A stretch of 64,000 bases of DNA from Thraustochytrium sp. TN22. Its lineage: Eukaryota; Sar; Bigyra; Thraustochytrida; Thraustochytriidae. The DNA lies in the NCBI GenBank assembly GCA_013306675.1, contig JABLUY010000047.1, forward strand, positions 62,001 through 126,000, in the 5' to 3' direction. The notes beneath the pieces are model-generated. The model ran no database searches. It saw only the letters and a program-made list of their open reading frames with translations, and was not told where the DNA came from. Shown piece by piece: positions 26,025 to 35,239 of this stretch; positions within the stretch are counted from its first letter, which is position 1, and the number at the start of each line of letters is the position of its first letter. The translations under genes and the position numbers were made by a program.

Positions 26025-26603
26025 ATGTCGGCGCAAGTGTCGGCGCGCAAGTTGGCGGAGAGGGGCGTGAGCGTGGACGGTCTGGAACATCTGGTCATGG
26101 TGATCTTCCGCGGGACCTGGTGACCCCCGTGCAGGGCTCAGCTGCGTGAGTTGAGCCAGGAGTTGCCTGCGATGAAGAGCGCGGGCGTGGGTTTGGTGGC
26201 GGTGACGCGCGAGCCGGGCGGCGACGAGCGCGTGCTGCAGCGCCTTGGGGAGCGTGACACGGTGCCCGCGTTCCCGGTGCTTTCGGACCCGGACTGCGAG
26301 CTGTTCCCGGAGCCGCATGGAGACATGGTCATCATGACGCCCCAGAACGCGACCAGGTTTGGCGGGGACTACACGGACTATGAGATGGCGCAGCCGGCGC
26401 TCTTTGTGCTGGATGCCTCGTGCCAGGTGGTCTCGTGGTGGAGCTGGAAGGCGCCGGCCATGCAGGCACTCGGCCTGGAAGGGTTTCCGCTCATCAAGTG
26501 CCGTCCGATTTCAAGCGACATTCTGCCAGCAGTTCTGGAGGGCCGCGATGTCAAGGTCCATGATACCATGCAGGCCGAGGAAGATACCGCGAACAAACTA
26601 TGA
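26025..26603 (+). CDS. Redoxin-family selenoprotein (Sec in UPPC motif), TGA recoded
   Basis: Peroxiredoxin-like (AhpC/TSA superfamily, Prx-like2 type) protein of 192 residues if the in-frame TGA at 26121-26123 is read as selenocysteine (residue 33). Around it the sequence reads VMVIFRGTW-U-PPCRAQLREL, which matches the family active site F-Y-R-G-x-W-C-P-x-C-R-x-x-L-x-x-L with Sec at the first Cys. Frame and homology continue after the TGA: GVGLVAVTREPGGDE, FPVLSDPDCELF and the late strand QPALFVLDASCQVVSWW. A SECIS-like element lies 107 nt after the TGA stop at 26601. TGA is an ordinary stop elsewhere here, so recoding is site-specific. The N-terminus is short for the fold; 26025 is the only in-frame ATG. 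Confidence 0.8.
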
Positions 26604-26932
26604 GTGCGTTCGTCCAACCACGGAGAGCGCACCAACGAGTTGCACGTGTCTGCTGAGAAGCAGCAGCTCCGTGCGCCCGTGGACCCAAGTCGTCGACTTA
26701 CTGTCTTAGATGACGCGCGGTCTGTCGAAAGAAAGCCATGTGCTGACAGGCGCGCCGACGTGATGCGACTTGACCTCCGCTCAGGCACACGAGAGTCTCT
26801 GCAACCTTCGGCAGCAGTTATACCTCACAAAAGCAAGCAAGCATTACATTGTCAATGTCACTCTTTCGCCCTCTCTCGCTCTCTCGCTCTCGCTCTCGCT
26901 CTCGCTCTCCAAGACGAAGCGAGGCGGCAGGG
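26604..26932. other. Convergent 3' region of selenoprotein and GT61 gene
   Basis: 329 bp. It contains the SECIS candidate and a (CTCTCG)n pyrimidine repeat at about 26870-26912 close to the GT61 stop. No other feature seen. Confidence 0.6.
26686..26772 (+). promoter_or_regulatory. Candidate SECIS element (form II) in selenoprotein 3' UTR
   Basis: The core ATGA is at 26710-26713 and its partner GA at 26757-26758, allowing the tandem G-A/A-G quartet. Helix II pairs 26715-26726 with 26745-26755, including five perfect pairs CTGTC/GACAG at the top and one bulged G. The 5' bulge GAAAGAA (26727-26733) supplies the required unpaired AA. A short helix III (AGC/GCT) caps it with loop CATGT. A basal 7 bp helix CAAGTCG/CGACTTG (26686-26692 with 26766-26772) closes the element. 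Folded by eye only. Confidence 0.72.
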
Positions 26933-28486
26933 TCAGATACCGGTGTCCTCCGGCACGGCGTCAGCAATGGCGGCCTTGAGCTTGGCAATGGGCGCCTTAT
27001 AGTGACCGGAGGAGTCGGTCTTGGGTGGAAGCGGAAGCGCGCGGTAGGCGGCGCCGACGAACTGGCTGAGGCGGTTGTTGTAGGACAGGCCCTCGAACTC
27101 CGGATCCTGCAGCTCGATGAGCGTGGCGCCCGCCTTTGAGAAGGCAACAAAGGCGAGTGCGGCGTCGTGGAAGCCGGCGATGACGAGCGCCCGATTGGCG
27201 AGCGCGGCGCGGTCGACAAAGGACAGGCCGTCGAAGGGGTCGAAGCGGATGTCGGCGCGGCCGCGGAGGTCCAGCAGCGCCTGCTTGAGGTCGTCCTCAT
27301 CGGCCAGGAACTGGTGGCCACTTTCCGGGTTGCGCAGAAAGATGAGCACGAGCGGGCGGCCCGTGGTCCCGTCCGCGGCGGCCAGAACCGGCGCAGGGCG
27401 GTCCCCGAGCAGACGCGTGAGGAAGGCATTGATGAAGTTGCGCACCTGAGGCACGCGCTTGCACGTGGCGGCCTCGTGGAAGTTCGTCACGGAGAGCGCG
27501 CTGCGCGAGCCGACCGGGACGAAGATGGCGCGGCGAAGGCAGGCGGGCTCCGGAAGCTGCTTCAAGTAGCGCACGGGCGCGCCAAAGACCTTGGCCCAGG
27601 CGGCGTCCAGCGGGCCGCTGGGGTGGCCATCCAAAAAGACCACCTGCACGTCGCCGCCGTCGGCCAGCTGCTGTTGCGCCTGGTAGACGTTGTACCAGTC
27701 GGCCAGCGCTGAGTACACGTCCGAATATTCGTAGCGCGTGACGAAGAGCGTGGGTGTCTCATCCCAGGCCGTGCAGGCGGCCGCCGCCGCCGCATCGGAC
27801 CGGACGGACTGGGCCACCTGCTCGAGGTGGGCTGCGAGCATCTTGGCGTCCCAGGGCGTGGGTGGGAGTGCGCAGTCGAGGCGGAGCGCGCCCTTGGTGT
27901 AAATCGGTGTCTCGTCTGCCTCGGCGCGGCCGGCCACGGCCGACGGCTCCTCGCCGCCCGGCGCCACCTTGACGAGGCGCGGGTCAAGCACGAGGTTGGC
28001 GGCCTCGCAGACGGCGCCGCGGCTGGTCGGGCTGTACCAGCAGTCCATGCTGGCGCGCTCGCCCACGCAAACCTGCACGTCGTTCGTGTACCCGTTTCCG
28101 AACATGCGCTTGCAGACCTCGTCCACGTTTAGGCGCTTGGGCTCCACCCAGAGGTCGTGCCGCTTGGCCAGCTCCAGCTCGCGCATCTCACGCTCGTCGT
28201 CTTCCTCCTCCTCTTGCGCGCGGTCCAGCGCGGCCTCGTGTCTGTCCAGCTCCGCGGCGTGGCCCACGGACGCGCGCACGTCGTCATACGTCTCGGCGGC
28301 CGCCGTGCCACTGCCGCCGCCGCCGCCGTTGCCGCGCAGCATCGCGGCGAGGCCGGCCATGCCGCCGGCGACCTCGTCGTCCCGCTCCACCTGCTCCTGC
28401 GCCAGCGCGCGCGCCTCCCAGCGCGACGCCACCACGAGCGCGAGGCACACGGCCAGCGCCAGCGCGCCGGCAGTCCGCAGCCGCAT
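26933..28486 (-). CDS. GT61-family glycosyltransferase (EOGT/POMGNT2-like)
   Basis: A 517-residue type II membrane protein: cytoplasmic MRLRT, a signal-anchor (AGALALAVCLALVVA, ~6-22), an acidic stem (~95-105), then a catalytic domain. The early Cys-rich part (DCWYSPTSRGAVCEAANLVLD) resembles the N-terminal segment of EOGT. It is followed by DETPTLFVTRYEYSDVYSALADWYNVYQ, VQVVFLDGHPSGPLDAAWAKVF, LVLIFLRNPES and GFHDAALAFVAFSKAGATLIEL. The last corresponds to the GT61 H-G-A-x-L...E-L block, although here it reads GFHDAAL. Predicted Golgi/ER enzyme adding GlcNAc or a pentose to proteins; the exact donor is not determinable. The ATG at 28486 is at the edge of a CGTGC repeat. Confidence 0.82.
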   Translation of the reverse strand: MRLRTAGALALAVCLALVVASRWEARALAQEQVERDDEVAGGMAGLAAMLRGNGGGGGSGTAAAETYDDVRASVGHAAELDRHEAALDRAQEEEEDDEREMRELELAKRHDLWVEPKRLNVDEVCKRMFGNGYTNDVQVCVGERASMDCWYSPTSRGAVCEAANLVLDPRLVKVAPGGEEPSAVAGRAEADETPIYTKGALRLDCALPPTPWDAKMLAAHLEQVAQSVRSDAAAAAACTAWDETPTLFVTRYEYSDVYSALADWYNVYQAQQQLADGGDVQVVFLDGHPSGPLDAAWAKVFGAPVRYLKQLPEPACLRRAIFVPVGSRSALSVTNFHEAATCKRVPQVRNFINAFLTRLLGDRPAPVLAAADGTTGRPLVLIFLRNPESGHQFLADEDDLKQALLDLRGRADIRFDPFDGLSFVDRAALANRALVIAGFHDAALAFVAFSKAGATLIELQDPEFEGLSYNNRLSQFVGAAYRALPLPPKTDSSGHYKAPIAKLKAAIADAVPEDTGI

Positions 28487-29721
28487 CGTGCCGTGCCGTG
28501 CCGTGCCGTGCCGTGCCGCGCGACGCCCGGCGCGCGCGAGCGCCTGCCCGCCAACCTAATCTAGTCTGCGCCCGCGCGCCGTGAGATCAGAGAGACTGAC
28601 TGTGTCCGAAGGTCAACCATGGAGACGATCTCGCTCTCGGTGCCGTCAACGGCTGGGACGGCCTCGGGCGCGCCCGCCGGCGGGCGGCGGCGGGCTCCGA
28701 CTCGCGCGGGGCCGCGGCGTCCTCGTCGAGCGCCGCGGAGGCGGCGTCCAGCGATGCACGCAAGCCTCGCTCTGCCTGCGCCAAGGCCCAAGGGCGCCTC
28801 AGGCAGGCTGGGCTGGCGGCCACGGTGACGCCTGACTGACTCACTGTGATGAGCCTGAGCAAAGCGCCGAAAGCGGCGCACAAGCGTCGCTCGACGGCGA
28901 GCGACGCTTCGGTCACTGACAGGCGAAGCGTCGCTCGACGGCGAGCGAGCGACGCTTCAGACGGCGGCTCGCGAGCGCGGGCGGAGCCTGCCTGGCTTGC
29001 TTGCTCCGAGCGCAGCGTACGAGCAGCGGCGCACGTCAACGCACGCACGGGCGCACGCGGCGCGCGCGCGCACGCAGCCGTCAAGCGCGAGCGGCCTGCG
29101 GAGGGCGGCCCCGGACGCGCGGCGCCGCCACGCGCCGCGCTGCGCCCGCTGCACGCGCCTTTCTGGCTGGTCCTCGCTCACTGCACGCTGGTTCGAACTT
29201 GCCGGGATCCCAGCCATCGCCTAGGCTCAACCGTGGCGCGCAGGCACGCGAGCGCGCGGGCGGGCGAGCGCGCTGCCTCGCCCCGCTGCGCCTCGCCTCG
29301 CCTCGCCTCGCCTCGCCTCGGCCGCGCGCGCGCCGCGCCCGCGGGCGGCGGGGCTGCCAGCGCCTCCCAGCTCCTCCGGCATTCTAGCAAACCCTGTTCG
29401 CTCGCTCGCGCCGACCTGCCTGCCGCCTCCCTCCCTCCCTCGCGGCCGCGGCGAGCGCGAGCCGAGCCGAGCCGAGCGCGGCGCGGCGCGCGGCGCGGCG
29501 CGCGGGCGCGCGCGCGCCCCCCCCGCCCCCCCCGCGCCCCGCCCCGCGCGCGCGCGCGAGCGGCCCGGGCGGCGCGGCGTTCGGCCGCACAGCTCGGCTC
29601 TCGCGGCGACGGCGGCTGCTGGCGACTCGCAGGAGGCGGAGAAGCAGCGCGAGCCCAGGCGCGGGTGCAGGAGCGCGAGCAGAAGCAGAAGCGGGAGCAG
29701 AAGCGGGCAGCGCGCGGCGCC
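28487..29721. other. Divergent intergenic region with pentanucleotide repeats and hairpins
   Basis: 1,235 bp between divergent starts. It holds (CCGTG)n at 28487-28519, two near-identical perfect hairpins, a (CCTCG)n run near 29283-29318 and homopolymeric C near 29516-29535. A plus-strand frame joined to the LRR gene is open back to 28846, but its translation is Arg/Ala-rich without domains, so I treat it as 5' sequence. Confidence 0.6.
28882..28957. repeat. Two adjacent near-identical hairpins (12-bp arms)
   Basis: Hairpin 1 spans 28882-28909: arm AAGCGTCGCTCG, loop ACGG, perfect complementary arm. Hairpin 2 spans 28926-28957 and has the same arms plus one extra CGAG unit in the right arm. 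The pair is separated by 16 bp. Confidence 0.95.
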
Positions 29722-30494
29722 ATGTCGTGGGCGGTGAGCGGGTGCCTGCCCGGGCGCAGCAGGCGCGGGTCGTCGAGCAGCGGCGCGTCGCGGCGCGGGT
29801 CGCTGGCGGAGCTGAGGAGCGGCGAGACGCGCGGCGAGGCGCGCGGCGAGGAGGAGGAGGAGGAGGCGCGCGGCGCACGCGCGCGCGGCGAGACGCGAGG
29901 GACGTACGGGCCCAGCGGACGAGCCGTGGCGCACCTGGAGGCGGTGGACGAGGAGCGCGAGGAGCGGGTGGAGGCCGCCAGCTCGGCCTCGCGCTCAGCA
30001 GGGCGAACGCCAGCGACCGCCTCGACGGCGGCGGCGGCGGCCGTGGCTGCGGTGCAGAGGCGCGGCCGCGAGGCGCTGCGCAGCAGCAGCAGCCGCGGCG
30101 GCGCGCCGCCGGGGCTCCAGCTGCCGAGCGGCAGCAGGTTGCGCGGCGCCAGGGAGGCGGCGTCCGACGACGGAGACGAGGAGGAGGAGAGCAAGCTGGC
30201 GCCTGCGGCTGCGGCGCCGCCGGCGGGCCGCCGCACGTCTCGGCGCGCCTCGCTCTTTGGTGGCCGGAGGAAGCTAGACGAGCTCGCGCTCGTTGATGCT
30301 GCCGCGCAATACGATGACTACTTCCAGCCGGATCATGAGGACGAAGAGCCCGAGCTAGTGCGTGAGCGCGAGCTAGAGCGTGGACGCGACCTGGAGCGAG
30401 AGCACGAGCTCCAGCGCGCGCCCATGCCGCGTGGCAAGGTGTTTCTGGGTGCGGACCCGGCGACAAGCCCGAGCAGCTCGCGCGGGTCATCGCA

Positions 30495-30527
<33 letters not shown>

Positions 30528-31680
30528 AGCGTCGGCCTCGAGCGGGTCGCGTCGGTCAAGCGCCTCTATGCGCCGCTTGCAGCGCAAGGGCCTTCTCCCC
30601 GGGCACTATTTGCCCCCCCTGGTGACGCGCGATGGCGCGGGCGAGCAAGGGGAGGATGACGATTTGTTTGAGGACGGGGACGCTTCTCTTTTTCCCACGC
30701 GAGGCGGCTCGCCACGGCGCAGCGCGACCCGGGCAGCCAAGGCGCCGCCAGCCCCGGCCAACGCGTCGCTGCGCGATATGCAGCGCAAGGGCCTTCTCCC
30801 CGGTAATTACGTGCAGCCCTCGGACCGGGACGCGGACGGCGAGGAGGACTTGGAGGAGGAGGACTTCGACCAGCGGCAGGAGCAACAGGGCCGAGGGAGG
30901 TGGCGTGCTGGGCCGCCCGCGCAGCAGCGATGGAGCGCGCGGTCGCTGCAGCAGATGCAGGACATGCAGCGCAAGGGCCTCGTGCCGGGCAGGTTCGTGC
31001 CACTGGACGCGACAGCCGGCGCGGCGCGCAGCGCGTCCATCGCGCCGCGGCGGCGCGAGCTGGAGCGCGATCGCGAGCGGCGGCGCTCGCCTCTGTCGAC
31101 CGAGGTGGAGGCCGCGCTTGACAAGATGGACCGCGGCTTCGATACGGTGCGCGTGAAGGAGGCCTCGCGTCTGAGTGGGAACGAGCTGGGCCAGATTCTA
31201 GCGGCCGCTGCCGCCGCCCCGCACGTCCGCATCGTGGACCTGTCTGGGGCCAACATTGGGAACGACCGCGCAAAGTTTCGCGCGGTGGTGGACTTTTTGG
31301 CGGCGCAAACGCATGTGGAGTCGCTGGACCTCTCTGGCAACAATCTCACAGACTACGACCTCTCGGAGCTATCCCGCGCTCTTGCCGAGGAGTCCGCGCT
31401 TTCCGTGCTCCTTCTGCGCGGCAACGACTTTGGCACCGACGGCCTGCGCGTGCTGTTCTCGGCGCTCAAGTCCAAGTCCAAGTGCGCCGCGCTCGACGTG
31501 CTGGACCTCTCGGAGCTACCCGGCATCAATGACGGCGGGCTCTACTTCCTCGCGCGTTTCCTCTCCGACTTCGACGTGCACGAGGTCCTCATTGAAGGTT
31601 CCGGCCGCTCCGAACAACTCCGTGACCTGGTCCTCTCGCGGACCGGCGCCGCTCGCGAGGCCGCCGCCACCGGCCGCTGA
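29722..31680 (+). CDS. Leucine-rich-repeat protein with three QRKGL(L/V)PG motifs
   Basis: A 652-residue protein. Residues 1-~280 are disordered, rich in Ser, Arg and acidic residues. A short motif then occurs three times: QRKGLLPGHY (287), QRKGLLPGNY (354) and QRKGLVPGRF (416), each preceded by a short Leu/Met-containing helix start and followed by a hydrophobic-x-Pro or similar. The C-terminal ~500-640 region is an LRR domain (VRIVDLSGANIGND, VESLDLSGNNLTDYDLSELSRAL, LSVLLLRGNDFGTDGLRVLF) resembling RI/tropomodulin-type repeats. No signal peptide or TM segment. Likely an adaptor; the repeated motif may be a multivalent docking site. I chose the ATG at 29722 (GCGCCATGTCG). Confidence 0.8.
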
Positions 31681-32277
31681 CTTACTCACTCACATGTCAG
31701 TGACACTCACTCACAGTCAGTCCGTGTTTGTGAGGCCAGTGGCAGGCGCACTGCGTGCTATGCTGTGCTGTGCGCCGCGCAGCTTCTCTGTTTCTCTGTG
31801 TTCTTTGGCTGATCTTTGCATTGAAGTTGTTCCTTACTGAAGAAGTCTCGGATCCGAGACCGAGACTGTGCATTTTCTCGACGAATCCGCTGGCAGACTG
31901 CTGCTGCCGCGAGCTGAGGCGACGGCGGCCCGCGCCAGCTCGCCAGCCTGAGCGCCGGGACGCGCGCTAGCTCGCTCGCTCGCTCGCTAGCTATACTACG
32001 AGCCTCCGGGCCGGTCTGCTCCCACTCCTCCCAGATCCTCCCCGTGGCCCGAGGCGGAGTCCGAGGTCGGGTTCGGGCCGGGCGCCGGCCAGATCTTCCT
32101 GACCGCGAGCGTCCCGACCGAGACGGCGATCGCGAGACTCCGTGCGGCAGCGGCGGCGCAGGCGGCGCGGCGCGCGGGCGGCGGCGGCAGACCCGAAAGG
32201 CGCGGCAGACAGAGCGCGGCGCGGCGCGGCGCGGCGCGGGACGGGACGGGCAGCGATGATGCTGGCGGCGGCGCGGC
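31681..32277. other. Intergenic region upstream of ClpB
   Basis: 597 bp between two plus-strand genes. A short (GCTC)n/CTAG-type patch lies at about 31967-31992. ATGs at 32256 and 32259 are out of frame with ClpB and would open a long overlapping frame. Confidence 0.5.
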
Positions 32278-34731
32278 ATGGCGCGCGCGGCGGCGGCGCG
32301 CTGGCGGCGGCGGCGGCGGCGGCGCGCGCGCTCGGGCGGCGGCGCCCGCGCGGCGGCGGCGCTGCGCGCGGGTGCGCTGCGCAGCGGCGGCGGCGGCGCG
32401 GCCGTGACGGCGTGGAGCCTGGCGAGCGAGGTGCAGAGCGGCGCGGCGGCGCAGCAGCGGCGGTGGGCGCACGGCGGGCCGCCGGGGCAGCCGTGGGTGG
32501 CGCCCGGCGCGGCGCCCAAGGGCGAGAGCCTGCTCAAGTACGGCGTGGACCTGACGGAGCGCGCCAAGGAGGGCAAGCTGGACCCGGTGATCGGGCGCGA
32601 GGCGGAGCTGCGGCGCGTGATCCAGGTGATCTCGCGGCGCACAAAGAACAACCCGGTGCTCATCGGCAACCCGGGCACGGGCAAGACCGCGGTGGCGGAG
32701 CTGGTGGCGCAGCGCATCTGGTCCGGCGAGGTGCCAGAGTCGCTCAAGGACAAGCGTGTGGTGTCGCTGGACCTGGCCGCACTGGTGGCCGGCGCCAAGT
32801 TCCGCGGTGAGTTCGAGGAGCGGCTCAAGGCGGTGCTCAAGGATGTGGAGGAGAGCGACGGCAAGGTGATTCTCTTCATCGACGAGCTGCACATGCTCAT
32901 GGGCGCGGGTGGCGGCGACGGGTCGGTGAGCGCCGCCAACATCCTCAAGCCGGCGCTGGCGCGCGGCGAGCTGCGGTGCATCGGCGCGACGACGCTGGAC
33001 GAGTACCGGCAGTACGTGGAGAAGGACGCGGCGCTGGCGCGGCGGTTTCAGCCCGTGCTGGTGGACGAGCCCAACGTGGAGGATACCATCTCGATCCTGC
33101 GCGGGCTCAAGGAAAAGTACGAGATTCACCACGGCGTGACCATCAAGGATGACGCGCTGGTGGCGGCCGCCACCCTGGCCGACCGCTACCTGACGGACCG
33201 CAAGATGCCGGACAAGGCAATCGACCTGGTGGACGAGGCGGCGAGCCGGCTGCGCATGCAGCAGGAGTCCAAGCCGGAGCCCATTTGGCAGCTGGAGCGC
33301 GACATCGTGACGCGGCGCATCGAGGTGGAGGCGCTCAAGAAGGAGACGGATGCCAGCTCCAAGGATCGGCGCGCCAAGATTCAGGCGGACGTGGACCGTA
33401 TGGAGGCGGAGCTCAAGCGGCTCTCCGAGGAGTGGCAGGAGGAGAAGAACCGGCTGGAGGAGGTCAAGGGCGCCAAGTCGCGTCTCGAGGAGGCTAAACT
33501 CGAGCTGGAGCGTGCGCAGAAGCAGGGCAACTTTGAGCGCGCCGGTGAGCTCCGGTTCGGCATCATCCCGGACCTGGAGGCCAAGGCCGCGCGCGAGGAC
33601 AGCAGCGCCACCTCCGCGGCGGCGTCCGGGGCCTCCGGGGCCGGCGGCAAGGGCTCGCAGATGCTCGAGGACGCCGTGACGCGCGACCTGGTCACCCAGG
33701 TCGTGGCGCACGCCACCGGTATCCCGGTCGCCTCGCTGATGCATGGCGAGCGCGAGAAGCTTCTGCACCTCGACGAGACGCTGCGCGCGCGCGTCGTGGG
33801 CCAGGACGAGGCCATCGCGGCCGTGGCGGACTGCATCCGCCAGAGCCGCGCTGGCCTGCACGGCCACGACCGGCCGCAGGGCGTCTTTCTGTTTCTGGGT
33901 CCAACCGGCGTGGGCAAGACCGAGTCCGTCAAGGCGCTGGCCAAGGCGCTTTTCGACGACGAGTCGGCCATCTGCCGGATCGACATGTCCGAGTACATGG
34001 AGAAGCACTCGGTGTCGCGCCTCATTGGCGCCCCGCCGGGCTATGTCGGTTACGAGGAGGGTGGTACGCTCACGGAGGCGGTGCGCCGCAAGCCGTATCA
34101 GATCATCCTGCTGGATGAGTTCGAGAAGGCGCACCGCGACGTGTCCAACATTCTGCTGCAGCTCTTCGACGAGGGTCGCCTCACAGACTCGCACGGGCGT
34201 ACAGTTGATTTTCGCAACACCATCGTCATCATGACCTCGAACCTTGGCAGCGACGTGCTGGCGGCGCACGCCGGCTCTGCGCAGGACGACGACGTTCGCG
34301 ACCTCGTCATGGATCGTGTGCGCGCCTTCTTTTCGCCCGAGCTGCTCAACCGTATCGACGAGATCTCAGTGTTTAATCGTCTGCGGCGCCAGGACATGGA
34401 CCGTATCGTGGAGATCCAGCTCGCGCACATCAAGCAGCGGCTGCACGACGACCGGAACATCGAGCTGGACGCCTCGCCGGCCGCTGTCGATTGGCTTGCC
34501 GAGGCCGCTTACGACCCAGCCTATGGCGCGCGTCCCCTCCGTCGTGTGCTCCAACGTAAGCTGCTCTCGCCGCTCGCCACCAAGCTGCTGCAGGGCCAGG
34601 TCCTGGACGGCGCGCGCGTCTCTCTGGATGCCGAGCCCGGCGCCGACGGCCTCGACATAACGATCCACAACCCCGAGTCCGCGCACGACAACCATGACGA
34701 GGCCCTTGCAGCCTCCTCTTCAGCCGCCTAA
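32278..34731 (+). CDS. CLPB: Mitochondrial ClpB/Hsp78-type disaggregase
   Basis: AAA+ protein disaggregase working with mtHsp70. The 817-residue product starts with a very Arg/Ala-rich presequence (1-~70, ending near QRRWAHGG) and lacks the bacterial N-terminal Clp repeats, as in yeast Hsp78. NBD1 has Walker A GNPGTGKT (~131-138) and Walker [11 protein letters not shown]. The coiled-coil middle domain follows (~335-445). NBD2 has GPTGVGKT (~541-548), GYVGYEEGG and [11 protein letters not shown], and sensor/arginine region SPELLNRID. The C-terminal D2-small domain ends [14 protein letters not shown] Gly/Ala-rich linker ([15 protein letters not shown]) near 445 is an insertion. The start at 32278 is the only in-frame ATG near the presequence. 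Confidence 0.97.
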   Translation: MARAAAARWRRRRRRRARSGGGARAAAALRAGALRSGGGGAAVTAWSLASEVQSGAAAQQRRWAHGGPPGQPWVAPGAAPKGESLLKYGVDLTERAKEGKLDPVIGREAELRRVIQVISRRTKNNPVLIGNPGTGKTAVAELVAQRIWSGEVPESLKDKRVVSLDLAALVAGAKFRGEFEERLKAVLKDVEESDGKVILFIDELHMLMGAGGGDGSVSAANILKPALARGELRCIGATTLDEYRQYVEKDAALARRFQPVLVDEPNVEDTISILRGLKEKYEIHHGVTIKDDALVAAATLADRYLTDRKMPDKAIDLVDEAASRLRMQQESKPEPIWQLERDIVTRRIEVEALKKETDASSKDRRAKIQADVDRMEAELKRLSEEWQEEKNRLEEVKGAKSRLEEAKLELERAQKQGNFERAGELRFGIIPDLEAKAAREDSSATSAAASGASGAGGKGSQMLEDAVTRDLVTQVVAHATGIPVASLMHGEREKLLHLDETLRARVVGQDEAIAAVADCIRQSRAGLHGHDRPQGVFLFLGPTGVGKTESVKALAKALFDDESAICRIDMSEYMEKHSVSRLIGAPPGYVGYEEGGTLTEAVRRKPYQIILLDEFEKAHRDVSNILLQLFDEGRLTDSHGRTVDFRNTIVIMTSNLGSDVLAAHAGSAQDDDVRDLVMDRVRAFFSPELLNRIDEISVFNRLRRQDMDRIVEIQLAHIKQRLHDDRNIELDASPAAVDWLAEAAYDPAYGARPLRRVLQRKLLSPLATKLLQGQVLDGARVSLDAEPGADGLDITIHNPESAHDNHDEALAASSSAA

Positions 34732-35239
34732 AAGAATTGAGAATTTTGCTGTAAGCTATTCTGGAACTGCAACGCGTGCGGGTTGTTCAAGTTAGTGCGT
34801 TCAATCTGCGTACCTAAAGCACGGCAATGGGTTCGAGACCAACTGTATCTCCACTTGACAATCCAGAACTTGCTTCGCTGCTTTGAAACCCAGTGCATTT
34901 CCACATGACAATCCAATACGAAAGAACTGCTTCACTGCTGCGACCTTGGAGCACAGAGACCAGTATCCGAAGGGACATCATGATCCAACCCATAGAAAAG
35001 GGACTGCTTGCTCAACCGCTGGCTCAACTGGCCCGAACCACAAGCGCAACGAACTTGGAAAATCGATGGTGTGGGGTGTGAGAAGTGGGAATAATTCAAG
35101 ACGAAAGGACAATCCCTCTCGCGCGCTCACACTCCAAGGAGACACAGGATGAGAGACACAGAATTGAGTTGATACTTAAGATGGAAGACGGCGCTGGAAA
35201 GCCTGCGCGAAAACGCGCAAAGGTCCAACAGCGGGAAAC
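34732..35239. other. Convergent intergenic region, lower GC
   Basis: 508 bp of markedly lower GC than most of the window, between the ClpB stop and the 3' end of the membrane-protein gene. No gene or RNA recognised; a GGTTCGAGACC string near 34831 is not part of a foldable tRNA. Confidence 0.5.

Noticed and set aside
26151-26603. Treating the redoxin as a 150-residue protein starting after the TGA
   Set aside because: The start would be TTG and would remove the active-site half. The upstream in-frame segment carries the first strand and FRGTW motif, so recoding explains the sequence better.
28846-29721. N-terminal extension of the LRR protein (about 290 codons)
   Set aside because: Arg/Ala/Ser-rich translation across pentanucleotide repeats and hairpins, with no domain; the ATG at 29722 has a good context.
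32256-32810. Upstream out-of-frame ATGs at ClpB whose frame gives an attractive presequence
   Set aside because: That frame never joins the ClpB frame. The in-frame ATG at 32278 already yields an Arg-rich leader. A sequencing indel cannot be excluded but is not needed.
34831-34841. tRNA T-loop-like string GGTTCGAGACC
   Set aside because: No matching acceptor, D or anticodon stems can be formed around it.
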